Of a stretch of DNA of 64,000 nt, positions 10,002 through 22,072 are shown in pieces. The notes below the pieces were generated by a model. It worked only from the letters and a program-made list of their open reading frames with translations. It ran no database searches and had not been told where the DNA came from. How positions within the stretch are numbered: position 1 is the stretch's first letter; each line of letters begins with the position of its first letter. The DNA is taken from assembly GCA_024220505.1 (NCBI GenBank), contig JAKZZE010000020.1, forward strand, positions 868,001 to 932,000, read 5' to 3'. Both the position numbers and the translations under genes were made by a program. Source of the DNA: Rhizopus arrhizus (taxonomy: Eukaryota; Mucoromycota; Mucoromycetes; Mucorales; Rhizopodaceae).

Positions 10002-10761
10002 GATTCAATAATTACATAAATTGTGATTTACATTATTTTAATTTGTCTATCTTTTTAGCTTATGGTTTTTCTGGATTGTTGTGATGAACGAAAAGAGGTT
10101 GAATATTAACATAGAAGCAGAATATTTTAAAAATCCCTTTATTAGAAAGAGAAATTATTGTTTTGTCTTCATCTTCTATTGATAGATCCTCAGTAAGTAT
10201 TGACGATGACATTACGTAGGGATTTTTATTCATATCCTTTTAAATTGTGTTTCTATAAATTTCATTATCTCTGATTTTGTATTAAATTGACAGGATAAGC
10301 AAATAAATAAAAAAGTAGATCATTACATGTATTTTTTCCTTCAATAGAAGCATTGGTTACCAAAATATTTACACCTTATTACAAGATCGGCAAGGATATG
10401 TAGGGATTTAATGTTAGAAATGTTTATACAAAACAAAAACATACATAAAATATATCCCTAGTTTCTTTTCATATCATAAACAACATAAAATGTCAGCATC
10501 TTAGCAATAATAAAAAAAAAAAGCTTATTTTGTTCGTTTTCTATTGTTACCTTAAACCTCATTATAAATTAAAAAAAGCTCAAAGAGTATAAATGAATTG
10601 TATTATTTTACATAAATTTTGATTTGTTTTTATTTATTATTTGAAATGATTTATTAAGGGTATATACACATATGTAAGGAGAAAGGAACAGACAATAAAA
10701 AAAAAGTATATAAATGACAAGACAATTTCATATATTTGTCTTTCTTCTCTAGTTTTACTCC
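8895..10761. other. Intergenic, AT-rich, with homopolymers and one weak minus-strand coding hint
   Basis: I find no gene that I can support in this stretch. Two short minus-strand open stretches near 9370-9550 and 8900-9100 encode hydrophobic peptides, and a GTGAGT donor-like site lies near 9340, so a degraded small membrane-protein gene is possible. A long T run (about 9400-9420) and a T10-A33 tract (9957-9999) are present. Confidence 0.4.
10060..10233 (-). CDS. Small open frame, 57 residues, function unknown
   Basis: A Met-initiated minus-strand frame encodes 57 residues: it begins MNKNPYVMSSSILTED, has an acidic stretch and ends in an aromatic-rich tail (FCFYVNIQPLFVHH). No family is recognised. 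It may be one exon of a larger gene, or chance in AT-rich DNA. The only positive signs are an unbroken frame and a non-random acidic segment. Confidence 0.2.
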   Translation of the reverse strand: MNKNPYVMSSSILTEDLSIEDEDKTIISLSNKGIFKIFCFYVNIQPLFVHHNNPEKP

Positions 10762-11352
10762 ATGTACAAGTTCATTCAATTCATCGCCATCTTTGTTACC
10801 ATATTTAGTCTTCAACAAGTACATGCTGATGGTACTTGTGCAGCACAAGCAAAGTAAGTAAAAAAAAAAAAAAAAGGAAATAAAATTATAAAATTCTCGA
10901 AAATAACATGTAAAAAGCTTTGATAAATGTAAAGAAATCCAAACAAGCTTATTATCTACTTGTGGACCTGTTGATTACAAATGTCAATGTGATGCTCAAG
11001 TAAATTAATCTATCTTTTACGAAAAAAGAATAGAAAAATGACCCTTTTTGAATAGAACCTTATTTTATTGTGTTATGGTCTTTGTACCAATTATGCTTCT
11101 GAGGCTAGCATTCAAAAGAGTGTTGCTCAAGGTATCTGTGCTGCTGTTCCTTCATCATCTTCTAGTCTTCTTGTTCCATCCAGTACGAGCAAGGTTAACA
11201 TAGCAAGCATAACTGCCAGTAGTCCTAGTAATAGCGCTGCAACTGGTTTGCCTCATGTCAAGCAAAATAATGAATCTTCATCTGCTAATCGTCTTTATCC
11301 AGCAAGTGCTCTTGTCATTATCTGCATAATGATTGACTTATTTCAACTGTAA
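10762..11352 (+). CDS. Small secreted cysteine-rich, probably GPI-anchored protein
   Basis: Three exons fit in frame: 10762-10853, 10918-10999 and 11056-11352. The product starts with a signal peptide (hydrophobic IAIFVTIFSLQQ, likely cut after VHA). It then has a cysteine domain with the spacing C-x8-C-x10-C-x6-C-x-C followed by CYGLC and one more Cys, a Ser/Thr/Ala-rich stalk, and a hydrophobic C-terminus (ALVIICIMIDLFQL) of GPI-signal type. The layout resembles small fungal wall proteins with CFEM-like cysteine domains, but the Cys count and spacing do not prove CFEM. The splice choice at 10918 is set by frame: the nearer AG at 10934 would give an early stop. It probably sits at the plasma membrane or wall. 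Confidence 0.7.
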
Positions 11353-11782
11353 GCATTTAATAAACAAGTTTTTCTTGTAGTCATCTGAATTAAAGTAATA
11401 AAGAGTAAAATCCTCTTGTTTTAATTATAAATTTAATTGTTAACAATTGTTACAAGCAAACAAGTGAGAAAGAAAGAAAGAGAGAAAATCTTTATCCAAT
11501 GATAACATGTGCTTTAATCGGCAAGTGAACCTTGATTCTCAGAAAGGAACAAGACTTCATTTTGTTCAATCCCTGCAGAATAGAGTCTTCTTGACTGAAA
11601 CAGTTTGAAGGAGATAATTTGATTAAAAAGTTTGATGAAAACTAATTTATCTTTAAAGATGCAGGAAATATATTAATTTTCTCTTCAAAAAGAGACATTG
11701 TATGAATTAAAACTTTTTATATTTGAATTGTTCCCAAAAGTGGTAAAAGTGTAATAAAGTTAAAATCATGAGATAAAGTCAC

Positions 11783-11813
<31 letters not shown>

Positions 11814-11878
11814 ATAAAACGGAAAAGACTCAAACTTTATTTTTTTTTTTTTCCTTTCTTTCTATTTATTATTTAATA

Positions 11879-12523
11879 ATGTCTTTAGAAGAAGAAAGGA
11901 CAACGAAGCGTAAAGGATCCGTTACGTTTGATTTACCACCTCCAACAGTAAATGAACAAGAGTTATTATCTCCATGTAACCCTACGATCGATATACATGC
12001 ACAGGCTGTACCAGATACAATGTTAGTTGCTTTATTTGATCGTGAAAGGGAAATGAAGGAATTAGTAGAACATAACAAATCATTCTTTTCATCATTGGAA
12101 TCGTTTTTAAATGAAAAATGGCCTCGGTTTGAAAATACGATTTATGTACCAAGGACTCAAATGTCTGATATCGAATGGATTACACGTATCTCAAAGGCAT
12201 TAGAACCAGTACCACCTCTTTTAGAGAAATTTAAAGAACTCGTAGGTTATTTAGGAGAAGAAGAAGAAGTGAGAGATAAAGTAGAATTAAAACAGATAAG
12301 AAACAGACTGGATCATCTTTCAAAAGAAGCATACCCACAATTCTTTATTAATTGTAAAGAAACCATGTCTGATGAAGAATACAAATTATTTATGGAAACT
12401 TTATTTGATACGTCAACAATGAAGGATGAATTATGGGAAAAAAAGATACGTCAACAGTTGAAACCATGGCCAAATGTATTGGAACAATTGGAAGAAATAA
12501 TTGCTTATGAAATAGAAGAATAA
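11879..12523 (+). CDS. Unknown acidic cytosolic protein, 214 residues
   Basis: This intronless frame starts MSLEEERTTKRKGSV directly after a T-rich tract (T run at about 11791-11813 and a second at 11840-11852), the usual promoter pattern here. There is no signal peptide or membrane segment. The N-terminal 40 residues look disordered. The rest is predicted helical and acidic, with two similar-sounding blocks, one near residues 100-125 (EWITRISKALEPVPPLLEKF) and a C-terminal one ending in PWPNVLEQLEEI, which may be a repeated helical hairpin. I recognise no family. The last 19 bases overlap the end of the convergent SIP3-like gene. Confidence 0.75.
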   Translation: MSLEEERTTKRKGSVTFDLPPPTVNEQELLSPCNPTIDIHAQAVPDTMLVALFDREREMKELVEHNKSFFSSLESFLNEKWPRFENTIYVPRTQMSDIEWITRISKALEPVPPLLEKFKELVGYLGEEEEVRDKVELKQIRNRLDHLSKEAYPQFFINCKETMSDEEYKLFMETLFDTSTMKDELWEKKIRQQLKPWPNVLEQLEEIIAYEIEE

Positions 12524-15500
12524 ACAATCTCTTGATCAATCAATTCACACACCTTTTTCTCGCAATTCACTTTCTTATCCCACAACCAATTAAAATATTC
12601 GTTTTCTAATAATTGATATTCTACGCGGTTGAGTATACGAAGAAGTGAGAGTATTTCATATCGAAGTCTGCCCACTCTCTCTCTTGAATAACTAAGTTCT
12701 ACAGCAACTTTCTTGTGTTCTCTCGTGTTCCATTTGTATTTCCAATCAATCACATTTAGCCTGTCTTGTTGAAATAATTCATAAGTCATTGGGTTCACAT
12801 GTCCTCCAAGCACTATTTGTGACTCTGTTACATTTTCAAGGTCTCTTAAATAGATTCCTTTCCAGTGAATCGGATGGTTGATCAATGCTTGATATTTGTG
12901 TTGAATACGGAATTGATAAAAGGTCAGTAAAAAGCAAATAAACACAAGCAGTGTATTGATCATTGTCAATTTACTCCACGTCATCATCATCGTCTCTTTT
13001 CCACCTCTTCCTCCTGTTCTATCTTTCTGTGTCAATTCAATTACTTGTTCTCTTTTCTGTCTTTTTATTCCTTGTGGTTGTTGGATTTGTTGAAGGATAG
13101 GCAAAAGGCTGTTGATGGTTTCAGCCATACCTTTCATGGCTGCACTTTTAATCATACTTTTAACCAAGACACTTCTTAACCATTTAATACCCATTGAACA
13201 CTGTATCTTTGATTTGCTTGGTGATATATAAGTAATGCAGTATTTTATGGATGGTAAAAAGGTATCTGCATAAGGTAAATTGGGTGTCTTTGTGGTCACT
13301 AAAACAACATAAGATCTAATATAATGATGAGTTAAATACAATATGCAATTCTATCACTTACAATCTATCTTGTTCTGACAAGACTTGTTGAGTTTCAATC
13401 ACTTGAGTTTCTTTTGCTTTTACCATTGGATTGGTTACAGGCATCATATATGTCATCGTACGTTCTCTAATCACATCATCATCATCTTCTTTATTTATCC
13501 ATTCAGTCATCGTAGGTTCTCCGAATTCCTTTGCTTTATTCAGTTGACTCCAAATTGTGGACTCTTCTGAAAATAAAAGTGTAAATAGCTTTTTTGCACT
13601 CATATTCAACTCAATTTCTGCTTCCTTCTTGTCCAAATGATCTTTACATTCACATTGAACTTGTTCTTTTGGTTGTGGTAAATCTTTTGGCCACTCTTCT
13701 TCTTCTTCTTCTTCCTTTTTGTCTATAATTGTAGTCGTCGTCATTTTCAATTTACTTGATGTATTCTTTGATTGATTGCTACTATTATTATAAGCTGCTT
13801 TTAATGCAACATGAGCTGCTGAATCAGTGTCGATTCCTTCATCATGATCCATGCTATTTGAAGTAGAACTAGAGCTTGTCTGTTTCATGACCGGCAAAGG
13901 CTGCTGTATTTGTATTGTTAAAGGGGTCACAGATGGATAGAGTGCACTGGAAGTAGTGACGTGGTTATTCATCTTGATGGTGGATATATTTCGAAGGGTA
14001 TCATAAAGTGATTGGATATCTTGTGTTTTTTGTGATGAAGCTACTTTAAGTCTTTCAAGTACAATATCAGATGATGTACTACAACACCAGAGACCAAATA
14101 ACATGCTATCTAAAAGTAACCATGTACCGTTTACTGTCTTTTCAATCTTGATCGTTTGGATCTTTTCTAAGGGAATCATACACTAATCCAGTTCAATATC
14201 AATTTGACACAATCATTTCTTTCTTACCAAATGAAGTTGAGTCATTAATGTGCAACTATAAAACCAAAGTGATTTTTGTGTTAAATAAAGAACACCACTA
14301 TATCCAAATTGTGGATCATCATCCTTTTGTCCATAATATGACGCTTTGAATGCTAAAACAAAAAGATGTATTTATAGATATACATTCTATATAATAAAAA
14401 ATTTCTTGTTTACCATCAAGGACGATCTCATCTTGAGGGACATTGGCAAACAGTTTCCTTAATTCCCTATGGCGTGTATCTAATGTATAGTGCTCCAATT
14501 CTGGTCTGGTTACTTCTATTTCTAATTGAGCTGGCCATATAAGGCAAGTATCCGCTTGTTGATCAAGTGATTCTTCCTCTGCAGATGTGTTCACCCAAGG
14601 CATCCCCCAGGAGGATAGTAAACTACTCGTACTCGTATTGTTACTTGTCTTGACAGGTGCTGGTTCACCATTCTTTATTTGTCCCTTTTGGAGCATGATG
14701 GATGCTAATAAAGAGGTTGTAGTTGAAGTAGTGGGTATCAAACTATTATTAGATAAAGAAGTTACAGAGACAAAATGATCTTTGGTAAATGACATCAAGT
14801 CCTTTGGGTATAATAATGCTTGTAAATCTTGCTTTTCTTCTTCATCGTCTTCTTGTTTCTTTATACTGCACTCTATGGCTCTTAACCATTCTTGCATATC
14901 TTCATCTGTTTCTGCTTGTAAATAAAATGAACTACCTCATTGTGAATAAAATACAGGTGAGTCATGTATTTTACCTTTTTGGACAAATGATTTCAAAGCA
15001 AAACCTTCTATCGCTTTCTGTAATGACTTTAATAGTGCACTCAGACACACGTACTCGATCACAGAGCATAATATAGCCCTTTTGCTTATCAATCGTCATT
15101 GCACCAAACCATCCTGATTGTAAAAAGAACCAACGTCTTGTCCAAGATGATCTCGCAACACGACTATTCAAATACCCTTGTTTCCCCCAAGTTTTTATAC
15201 TATTTTCTAATGGATCACTACTATTTTCCTGCATTGAAATAGAGTATCTTTTTAGTGAACGTTGTGGTGTAGATTGTTGAATATAAGCCTCTGTCAATTC
15301 ACCGCATTTCTCTTTCATTTGATTCAGTTGATAATCACAAGTCGATTTACTCTACAAAATAAATTAGTATTATTTTGATGAATCAATTATACAAACAGTT
15401 ACCTCATCTAGCCACTGCTTCCAGCCAGATAATTTTGATTTTAGTGTCCCAAAGGACCTCCTGGACTCTTCAATATCTTCAATATAAGCATTGATTGTAT

Positions 15501-16320
15501 TTGAAAAACATTCGACGAGTATATGCTCTAATTGGGTTTTAAATGATATCAATCTAATAAAATGATCTCCACTTTGCTTCACATAATACTTTCTTAGTTC
15601 ATGCATCTGAAACGCATCCTCCCTTAATGCGCTCGCCTCTTTTTGTTTACTAAGAACAAAGTATCGATTCAGTTGAGTTTCATATTTATCGAGCGCCTTT
15701 TCAAACTGCTTTCTGCTTTCCTATCCGTCATATATGTGAATAATTTCTTTTACTTTTATCTTTCTCTTACTTTGTATAACTTGAGGTCTTGTTTATATAG
15801 CTTTTGTAAAGGATTCAATAGCATCTCTTCTAATTCAGTAACCTATAGATTGTTATTTTATGTATTATTAAACTATATATTAATATATACCAGTTGTGTT
15901 TTATAAGCTATTGTAGACTGCAATGTGTTGGCAAACTTATTAACAATGATGCTGGCCATATTCGTATCTAATCTAGTGTCAATTCCTTTCATTTGTTTTT
16001 TATTATATTCTTCGTCATTTACCCATCAAGGCACAATCTATTCCAGAAAGAAAAGTTCGTTTACATAGATTACTTGCTTGTTGTTGGCATTCTACACAGA
16101 ATGAGATATTAAAAAATAATAGTAAAAAGAAACAAAAAGTTTTACTAATCATCGACTCAATATAACTCTTTAAATAACGAATAAAGCCATCTAACCACTT
16201 TTCATATTGATCAATCTGATCTTCTAAATGAATCATATTTGTTCTCCAAACAGGAGAGTCCAATACAATATCTTGAAGAGTAAAGATATGTGTTGGTAAA
16301 GAGACCAAACAATTTGCCAT
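12505..16320 (-). CDS. SIP3: BAR-PH-GRAM-VASt sterol-transfer protein (SIP3/LAM family)
   Basis: At least eight exons read on the minus strand from ATG 16320. The N-terminal exons (to about 15370) are helical and BAR-like. A PH domain follows at about 15240-14970 (WGKQGYLNSR, WTRRWFFLQSG). Then come a serine-rich linker, a GRAM domain (HRELRKLFANVPQDE to IPLEKIQTIKIE, 14480-14130), another disordered linker, and a VASt (StART-like) domain at about 13660-13100 starting near LNMSAKKLFTLLFS. One transmembrane segment (MINTLLVFICFLLTFYQF, near 12970-12910) and a helical tail complete it. This order is that of yeast Sip3/Lam3 and Ysp1/Lam1, ER-anchored proteins at contact sites; LAM-family VASt domains move sterol between ER and plasma membrane. 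A T-tract precedes the start in sense orientation (complement of 16340-16362). Exon edges are approximate. Family assignment is strong; choice between SIP3 and YSP1 is not. Confidence 0.85.
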
Positions 16321-16408
16321 TTTGGTGTATAAAAAAGAAGTAGGAAAAAAAAAAAAAAAAAAAAAAGCAAAGAAAAAAGATAATAAATTGGTTGCATGAA
16401 TAAAAAAA

Positions 16409-16825
16409 CTATTTCAAAAGCTCTTTTAATTTTCCAGAGTTTTTAGCTTTTAGCAAATTATCACAGCCTCCTACATGTTGTTGATTTATAAAGATGTTTG
16501 GTACAGTTCTTTGACCTGTCTTTTGTACAAGATATTGTTGAATGAGAGTGCCATTGTCTAATGTCCTATACTATTAGCCTTCTTCTTTATGATAACAGTG
16601 ATCGTATATTTTCTAACCATCTTGATCAAGTTCAATACAAATAAATTCTACTTTACGATCCTTTAAGAGTTTTTTTGCTTTCACACTATAGGCTACCATA
16701 TGTCTTGTAAATAAGATACGAGTCAAGTAAAGTGATACAAAATACTAACAACAATAAGACTTTGAAAATACAGCAACCTTGTTATCATTAATAATTCCTT
16801 CAACAATTTGTTTCACTTGGACCAT
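16409..16825 (-). CDS. Glutaredoxin with CSYS-type active site
   Basis: Three exons give a roughly 100-residue thioredoxin-fold protein: MVQVKQIVEG, then VAVFSKSYC, then VKAKKLLKDRKVEF, a short acidic turn, and the glutaredoxin signatures KTGQRTVPNIFI (TVP cis-proline loop) and VGGCDNL. Phase rules join TAT TGT T to CC TAT AGT across the first intron, which gives C-S-Y-S where most dithiol glutaredoxins have CPYC. The second intron joins best at ACAATGG (about 16548). Glutaredoxins reduce protein-glutathione disulfides using GSH; a CSYS site suggests monothiol-type chemistry. No targeting peptide is visible, so it is probably cytosolic. The gene ends 89 bases before the start of the SIP3-like gene on the same strand. 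Confidence 0.85.
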
Positions 16826-16944
16826 GTTGACTATCTTTTAGCAAGAGATAAAAAAAAATAGTTTTTATATAAAGCAACGCCGATCCAACTGTGGTACTTT
16901 TAATGACTTTCCAATAATTAAATTACCGATAATAAATAAAGATT

Positions 16945-17340
16945 TCATTTAATTATGATAGGAACAAAGAGAGCATGAGCTGCTTGAGCAACACAAGAAA
17001 AAGAAAGTATAAAATACCTAAGTTTGAAAAGAGAATAAAGATTAGTGTCATTTGCTTTATAAAAGCTTTGGTCGGATGGAAGCATTGATCGTCGAAAAAA
17101 GGAAAAAAAGCCGTTAGTAAGCATTGGTTCTTTTATTTTAATATATACAATGTATATATAAAAAGTAGAATGAATGAGAAAAGAAGTATGCAGTACAGTC
17201 ATTATACGGGGTATAAAAGAAAGGGTAGATTTGTCTATTTTGAAAACATGTCTCACTTTATAATTGATTTCAAAAGAAAACAACATACCAACGACAAAGC
17301 TTGCTGAAGATAAAAAAAAAGTTTTGTTGTTACATGCCAT
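16945..17340 (-). CDS. Possible small membrane protein, uncertain
   Basis: An open minus-strand frame of 131 residues begins MACNNKTFFLSSASFVVGML and has two or three hydrophobic stretches, the last near the C-terminus (YFILSFSCVAQAAHALFVPI). It contains several sequences that could be donor and acceptor sites (for example GTATGT just after codon 18), so the true product may be spliced and shorter. The start has an A-rich rather than T-rich sense leader, unlike most genes here. No family is recognised. Confidence 0.3.
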   Translation of the reverse strand: MACNNKTFFLSSASFVVGMLFSFEINYKVRHVFKIDKSTLSFIPRIMTVLHTSFLIHSTFYIYIVYIKIKEPMLTNGFFSFFRRSMLPSDQSFYKANDTNLYSLFKLRYFILSFSCVAQAAHALFVPIIIK

Positions 17341-17880
17341 TTTTTCTTCTTTTTTTTTTTTTTTTTAATTTAAGCTTGGTTTGTGGTGGGGAAAGCATGT
17401 ATATTTGTTCAGTGGAATGTAATATAGTTTCTTACCCCTGGATTTCTTTTTATCTCTAAATTGATGATTATTATTACTAAGCAACAATGAAATCCCTTCT
17501 TTTATTAATTTGACTTTTTACATGAAGACTTTGTTCACCATCAAAAAAACGTTAAAGAGAGTGACAATTAATCTTTATGTACAAGGACAAGCCTCAGTAC
17601 TCTTAAAAAAATACAAATTTTATATTTGAAAATACAGTAAATTTAATTAATTAATATCACTGGAATAAAAGACATGCTTTTTTTTTTTATCATTCTAAAA
17701 ATGGACTCATGTCATTCAAAGCTTAATAAATTAGAACAAAAGGTTCCCAACACACATTATACGCACTGGTATCCAGATAGTTAGATTTCAAGTACAGACA
17801 AAAAAATAAACTCCTTTGTTCTTTTTTTTTTTTTTTTTTTTTTTTTTGTCTAATTTCTTCAGCATTTGAGGAAAGTCAAC
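17341..17880. other. Intergenic region between divergent genes
   Basis: This holds no coding sequence that I can see. It contains T runs at about 17351-17366 and 17822-17847. The second, followed by TTCTTCAG shortly before the FZO1 start, has the T-rich leader layout seen at other genes here. Confidence 0.6.
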
Positions 17881-20244
17881 ATGTCAGAGTCCACTTATGA
17901 AGTAGCTTCGTCATTTTTGTCGTCTAGGCTTCGAAGAAATTCAGCTCCCAGTATAGACGACACTCGCATTCCATTAGAGTCACCTACTCCTTCACCTACT
18001 ACCACTGCAGCCAGAACTCACCAATACCGATTGAACGCAGCTCAAGAACAAAGAACTTACCAAGACAGCTGTCAGCGTTTGATCTCTCATATTCATTCTG
18101 CTGTAAGTCTTTGCAGAGACTTGAGTAAGGCCAACAAGGACAAGTATCCCATGCACTACCCTTCAACACCTGCTGCTGCCGAGGGTTCAGCTATTTTAGA
18201 GGCTGCTCGTGGAACCAGTTTTAACCAGGGTCTCTTTAGCCATAAAGACCTCAACATCCTTAACTTGGACTTAAAGATGGGTCACACCTCTACCGACCTT
18301 AACACACTCGAGACGCAATCGATCACTAACCTGTTGAGTGATCGATTAGATTCCAGTCTTCGCCACTTGGAAAAGCTTCAAGGCCGTGTGGCGGATACGT
18401 CTTCCAAAGTCTTGGTGACTGGTGACTTGAATTCAGGTAAATCGACCTTTGTCAATGCATTGCTCAAACGAGATATCTTGCCTGCCGATCAGCAACCATG
18501 TACAAGCATCTTTTGTGAAGTCTTGGATGCCATGTTGAATGATGGTCTGGAACAGGTCCATGCAATCCCCTGCGTTGAGAAATACAATCGTTTGGACCCT
18601 GACACATACCATGTGATCGAGATGCGTCATCTTTACAAAGTGATCACTGAGGACTTTGAACAATACAAGATGCTCAAGATTTATGCAAATGATGCTCGTA
18701 CCAGTCAAGAAAGTTTGCTTCACAACGGTGTTGTCGATATTGCTTTAATTGACTCACCCGGTTTAAACACCGATTCAGTCAAAACAACCGCCGTCTTTGC
18801 TCGTCAAGAAGAAATTGATGTGGTTGTCTTTGTTGTCAGCGCTGAAAACCATTTTACACTTTCTGTAAATGTTCATTTATAACCAAAGAAAAGAAAAAAA
18901 AAATACTCACACATTGCATAGGGAAAAGAGTTTTTATGGAACGCAGCCAATGAAAAAACACACATTTTTATTGTTGTTAACCGATTTGACTCTATCCGTG
19001 ACAAGGATCGTTGCAAACGATTGATTCTCGAGCAAATCCGTCAAGTCAGTCCTGCCACTTATGCTGATGCGGATGACCTTGTTCACTTTGTCAGTGCAGG
19101 TAACGTTGACCTCGAACCCGGATCCCGTAAATTGGATGCTCCCGACTTTGCCCGTTTGGAAGAACGTTTGAGAGCGTTTGTACTCGAGAATCGTACGAAA
19201 TCTAAATTGTTGCCTGCTAAAAATTATTTGGTTAATCTACTGTTGGATATCAATGTCCTTTCAGAGGCAAACAAGCAGAAATCATCCGAGGAGTATCAAA
19301 AGGCATCTGAGGATCTCAAACGTGATTTGCCCGCCTATGAACATCTTTTGCAGGTCAGAGATCGCATGCTTCAGCAAGTCGAGAAAGTGGCCGAGACCAC
19401 CGTGTCCTCGATTGGAAGACATGCCTCGAATAAATTGAACCAGGCTGTTGAAAATGTTGGTAACGCGATCCATTCGATTGAGTATCCTGGTATCTTGCTC
19501 GTTTGGCAATATGCTCAAGATATTGCAGATTCCATGTGTCAAAAGCTCTTGAAGGATATCAAGCAAGAAGAATCTTATGCTCGTCGAGAGACCAGTGTCT
19601 GTCTGGAACGTATTCATGATATGGGTGTCGAACACTTGGGCCAATACCCTCTTGTGGCCGACGTTAACAAACTCTGTGTCAAACCCAAAGAAATTACCAT
19701 TACGGTTGAAGCCACAGACTTTTTCGATCTTGTCTTGGATGATAAATTATCTGGTGCCGCCTTATCCCTTGGTGCAGCCACCATGGTCGGTGGTCGTATG
19801 CTTGGTTTCAAAGACGCTGTTTCTAGTATCTGGAGCGTTTCGAGCTTGATTGATTCTCCCAATGTCCGTCGTTGGGTCCTTCCTGTGGTGGGTGTGGCTA
19901 GTGTAGGTTTCATGGTCTATGTCGTGAGTGACATGCGTCACGCGGTCGAACGTAAATTGGTCAAGAAATTCAAGAATGCTGCACGCGAGACTGGCTATAT
20001 TGAAGCACACAGTAACCGTATTGCTCGTGAATCTCGAAAGATCTTGCGTGTTGAGGGCTGGGAGATCCAAAATAGAATTCAAAGAGCTATTGACGACAAG
20101 GAACAAAAGAGAAGTGAAACCGAAGCCTTTGCTGAATCTTCACGAGAGACTGCTGAATTTTTTGCTTCCGTCTTGGAGAAGTCTGGATTGTTATTAGAAA
20201 AGGTCAAAATGGTGGTGACTGACACAAAAGAATCTTTTGCTTAA
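17881..20244 (+). CDS. FZO1: Mitofusin, mitochondrial outer-membrane fusion GTPase
   Basis: Exons 17881-18864 and 18922-20244 join in phase 0 to give 768 residues. The dynamin-type GTPase domain shows P-loop GDLNSGKST (about residue 180), a switch II DSPG (about 290) and NRFD of G4 just after the intron. A heptad region follows, then the paired membrane segment (ALSLGAATMVGG and WVLPVVGVASVGFMVYVV, about residues 625-680) that puts both ends in the cytosol, and a C-terminal coiled coil. Yeast Fzo1 has 855 residues and human mitofusins about 750, so the length fits. It tethers and fuses mitochondrial outer membranes. The start MSESTYEV is preferred to an in-frame non-ATG start 15 bases upstream. 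A sense T-tract lies 35-60 bases upstream. Confidence 0.95.
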
Positions 20245-20278
20245 AACTATTTATTTTATTAAACAAAAAAAAAAAATG

Positions 20279-21876
20279 TTATTTTTGAACAACTGGTTTT
20301 CCAATTGCTTCTGGATGTTCAATATCAAATTCTCGTCGAAGTGTTGCATAGACACATTCGATCAATAAAAATACTTGCCCAAAATTATAAACAAGTGTAA
20401 TAGCATAAAAGAAATTAGCATTTCCACTTCCAGCATAAATCCATAAATGCCAAAAAATAGGTGACAAAACAGAGGCGTATACAAATAAATTGAAGATCAA
20501 GAACTTTTGACGGCAATCTGCACAAGTAAAATTTGTTAATCGATGTACTTGATCCTCTTCTTCTCTCTCTCTTTCTTACATTGGAAAATTTCACTGTGTG
20601 TAGATATGAGCGCTAAATAAAGAGTTGCATCACTTACTGAAGGATAACTCTTAAAGATGGCCATGATGCCACAAAGCACAGTGATGGCAAATAAAGGCTG
20701 ATGACTAAACAATTGAGCATATGAATACGTACGTCGATAATCAAAAATAGGATTAAATATTACCTAAACTTGATACAAACAGGCAAAGTGAATATAAAGG
20801 CGTGAAACTGAAAGACAACCATGAAGAATGATCTGAATTGGTCAAACAGTTCAATAAAAAAATACCAAAATACACCCACATTAGGTGTCAAATCTGTCAA
20901 AAAGATACTATGTTGGCTTTTAATAAATACAGTATGCTTTCTTATATGATGTATATTTACATGGTACCATAAGTAGATCCTATAAAGTCCCAAGATCCAA
21001 CAAATAGCCTTGAAGCACCAAACAAGACAGCAATCCAACCCATAAATGATCCAATGGCCATTGCTTTCTATCAAAACCTTTTAATTTTATTTTTCGATTT
21101 TTTTTTATAAGTAGTTTACTTGGTTACTGAGCAAGAGTAGTAATGCAGGTAAAAGCATGGCTGGATAAAAGCTCAAATAAGCAGCAAGTGCGGCCCAAAA
21201 CATGGATGGTTTCACGTTGCCTGGCAGCCGTATGTCGTATAAGCAAAAGGCGTCCTGTCTTTTTGTTCATATCTCTTACCTTTTAGCGCGCTCAAGGTAG
21301 CCATGACAATACTGAGGTTAGTAAACAATAAGGTTGATTGAGATGCACATGATAAAATGGAAAATGGATTGAATAAATAGAGTGCTGCTACTGTATTAGG
21401 TGAGATGTAAGTTTCTTCTATTTTTAATTTGGGTGCTGGCTGCTGCTGTTTGATGAAAGTGATGGCAGAAAGAGCATAAGCAATAATGAGATCTAAAGTT
21501 GTGTATAATAAGGGAATAGCGGAAGGTGCGATTGAGGTGATGAATGAGAATAGACATAATAATAGAGGTGACTACAAAATAAAGGGGTTATGCCAAGCTA
21601 ACCAGTGTTTTATTTATTTACCTGATGAAATACACCGCCATCATAAGGTGGGATGTTATTATTATACAAGAATACACCTTCTGTTACTGAATTCGAGAAA
21701 AAGTTATAATCGTATACATGCATACAGTAATATCATAATTTACGTCGTTTGAAGCTTGTAACTGGCGTTGATAATTCTACGCGTTGGCTTAAAGTATCTA
21801 TGACAGAAGGGAAACTAAACAAAGCCAATCTTATTAGGAAACCAACAACATAAATCAGTTTTGCATTCTTAAACAT
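20279..21876 (-). CDS. GAB1: GPI transamidase subunit Gab1/PIG-U
   Basis: A multi-exon minus-strand gene encodes a polytopic membrane protein starting MFKNAKLIYVVGFLIRLALF. The PIG-U signature follows: RVELSTPVTSFKR, then after the first intron LTEGVFLYNNNIPPYDGG and VFHQ. Later exons hold the typical SPLL and NP-S-L membrane segments (LFNPFSILSCASQST), and the C-terminus ends with VYNFGQVFLLIECVYATLRREFD. PIG-U is one of five subunits of the ER complex that attaches GPI anchors to proteins, matched in position of motifs to human PIG-U and yeast Gab1. Exon edges were placed by frame only in the first part. The gene is convergent with FZO1, with only 34 bases between stop codons. Confidence 0.9.
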
Positions 21877-22072
21877 TTTATAATAAAAGGGGAAAAGAAC
21901 AAAAAATTACCGTTAAAGCTCAGTTTTTACTTTTTGAATATTTTTTAATCGTTACACGCTTTATTTCTCTCATTCAATGTACATCGTTTGTGTAAAAACG
22001 GGGTTCTTTTTTCTTTCTCTTTTTATTCTCTGTTAAAAAAAAAAAGGCTGGTTTTACAAAGCATTAAATGGC

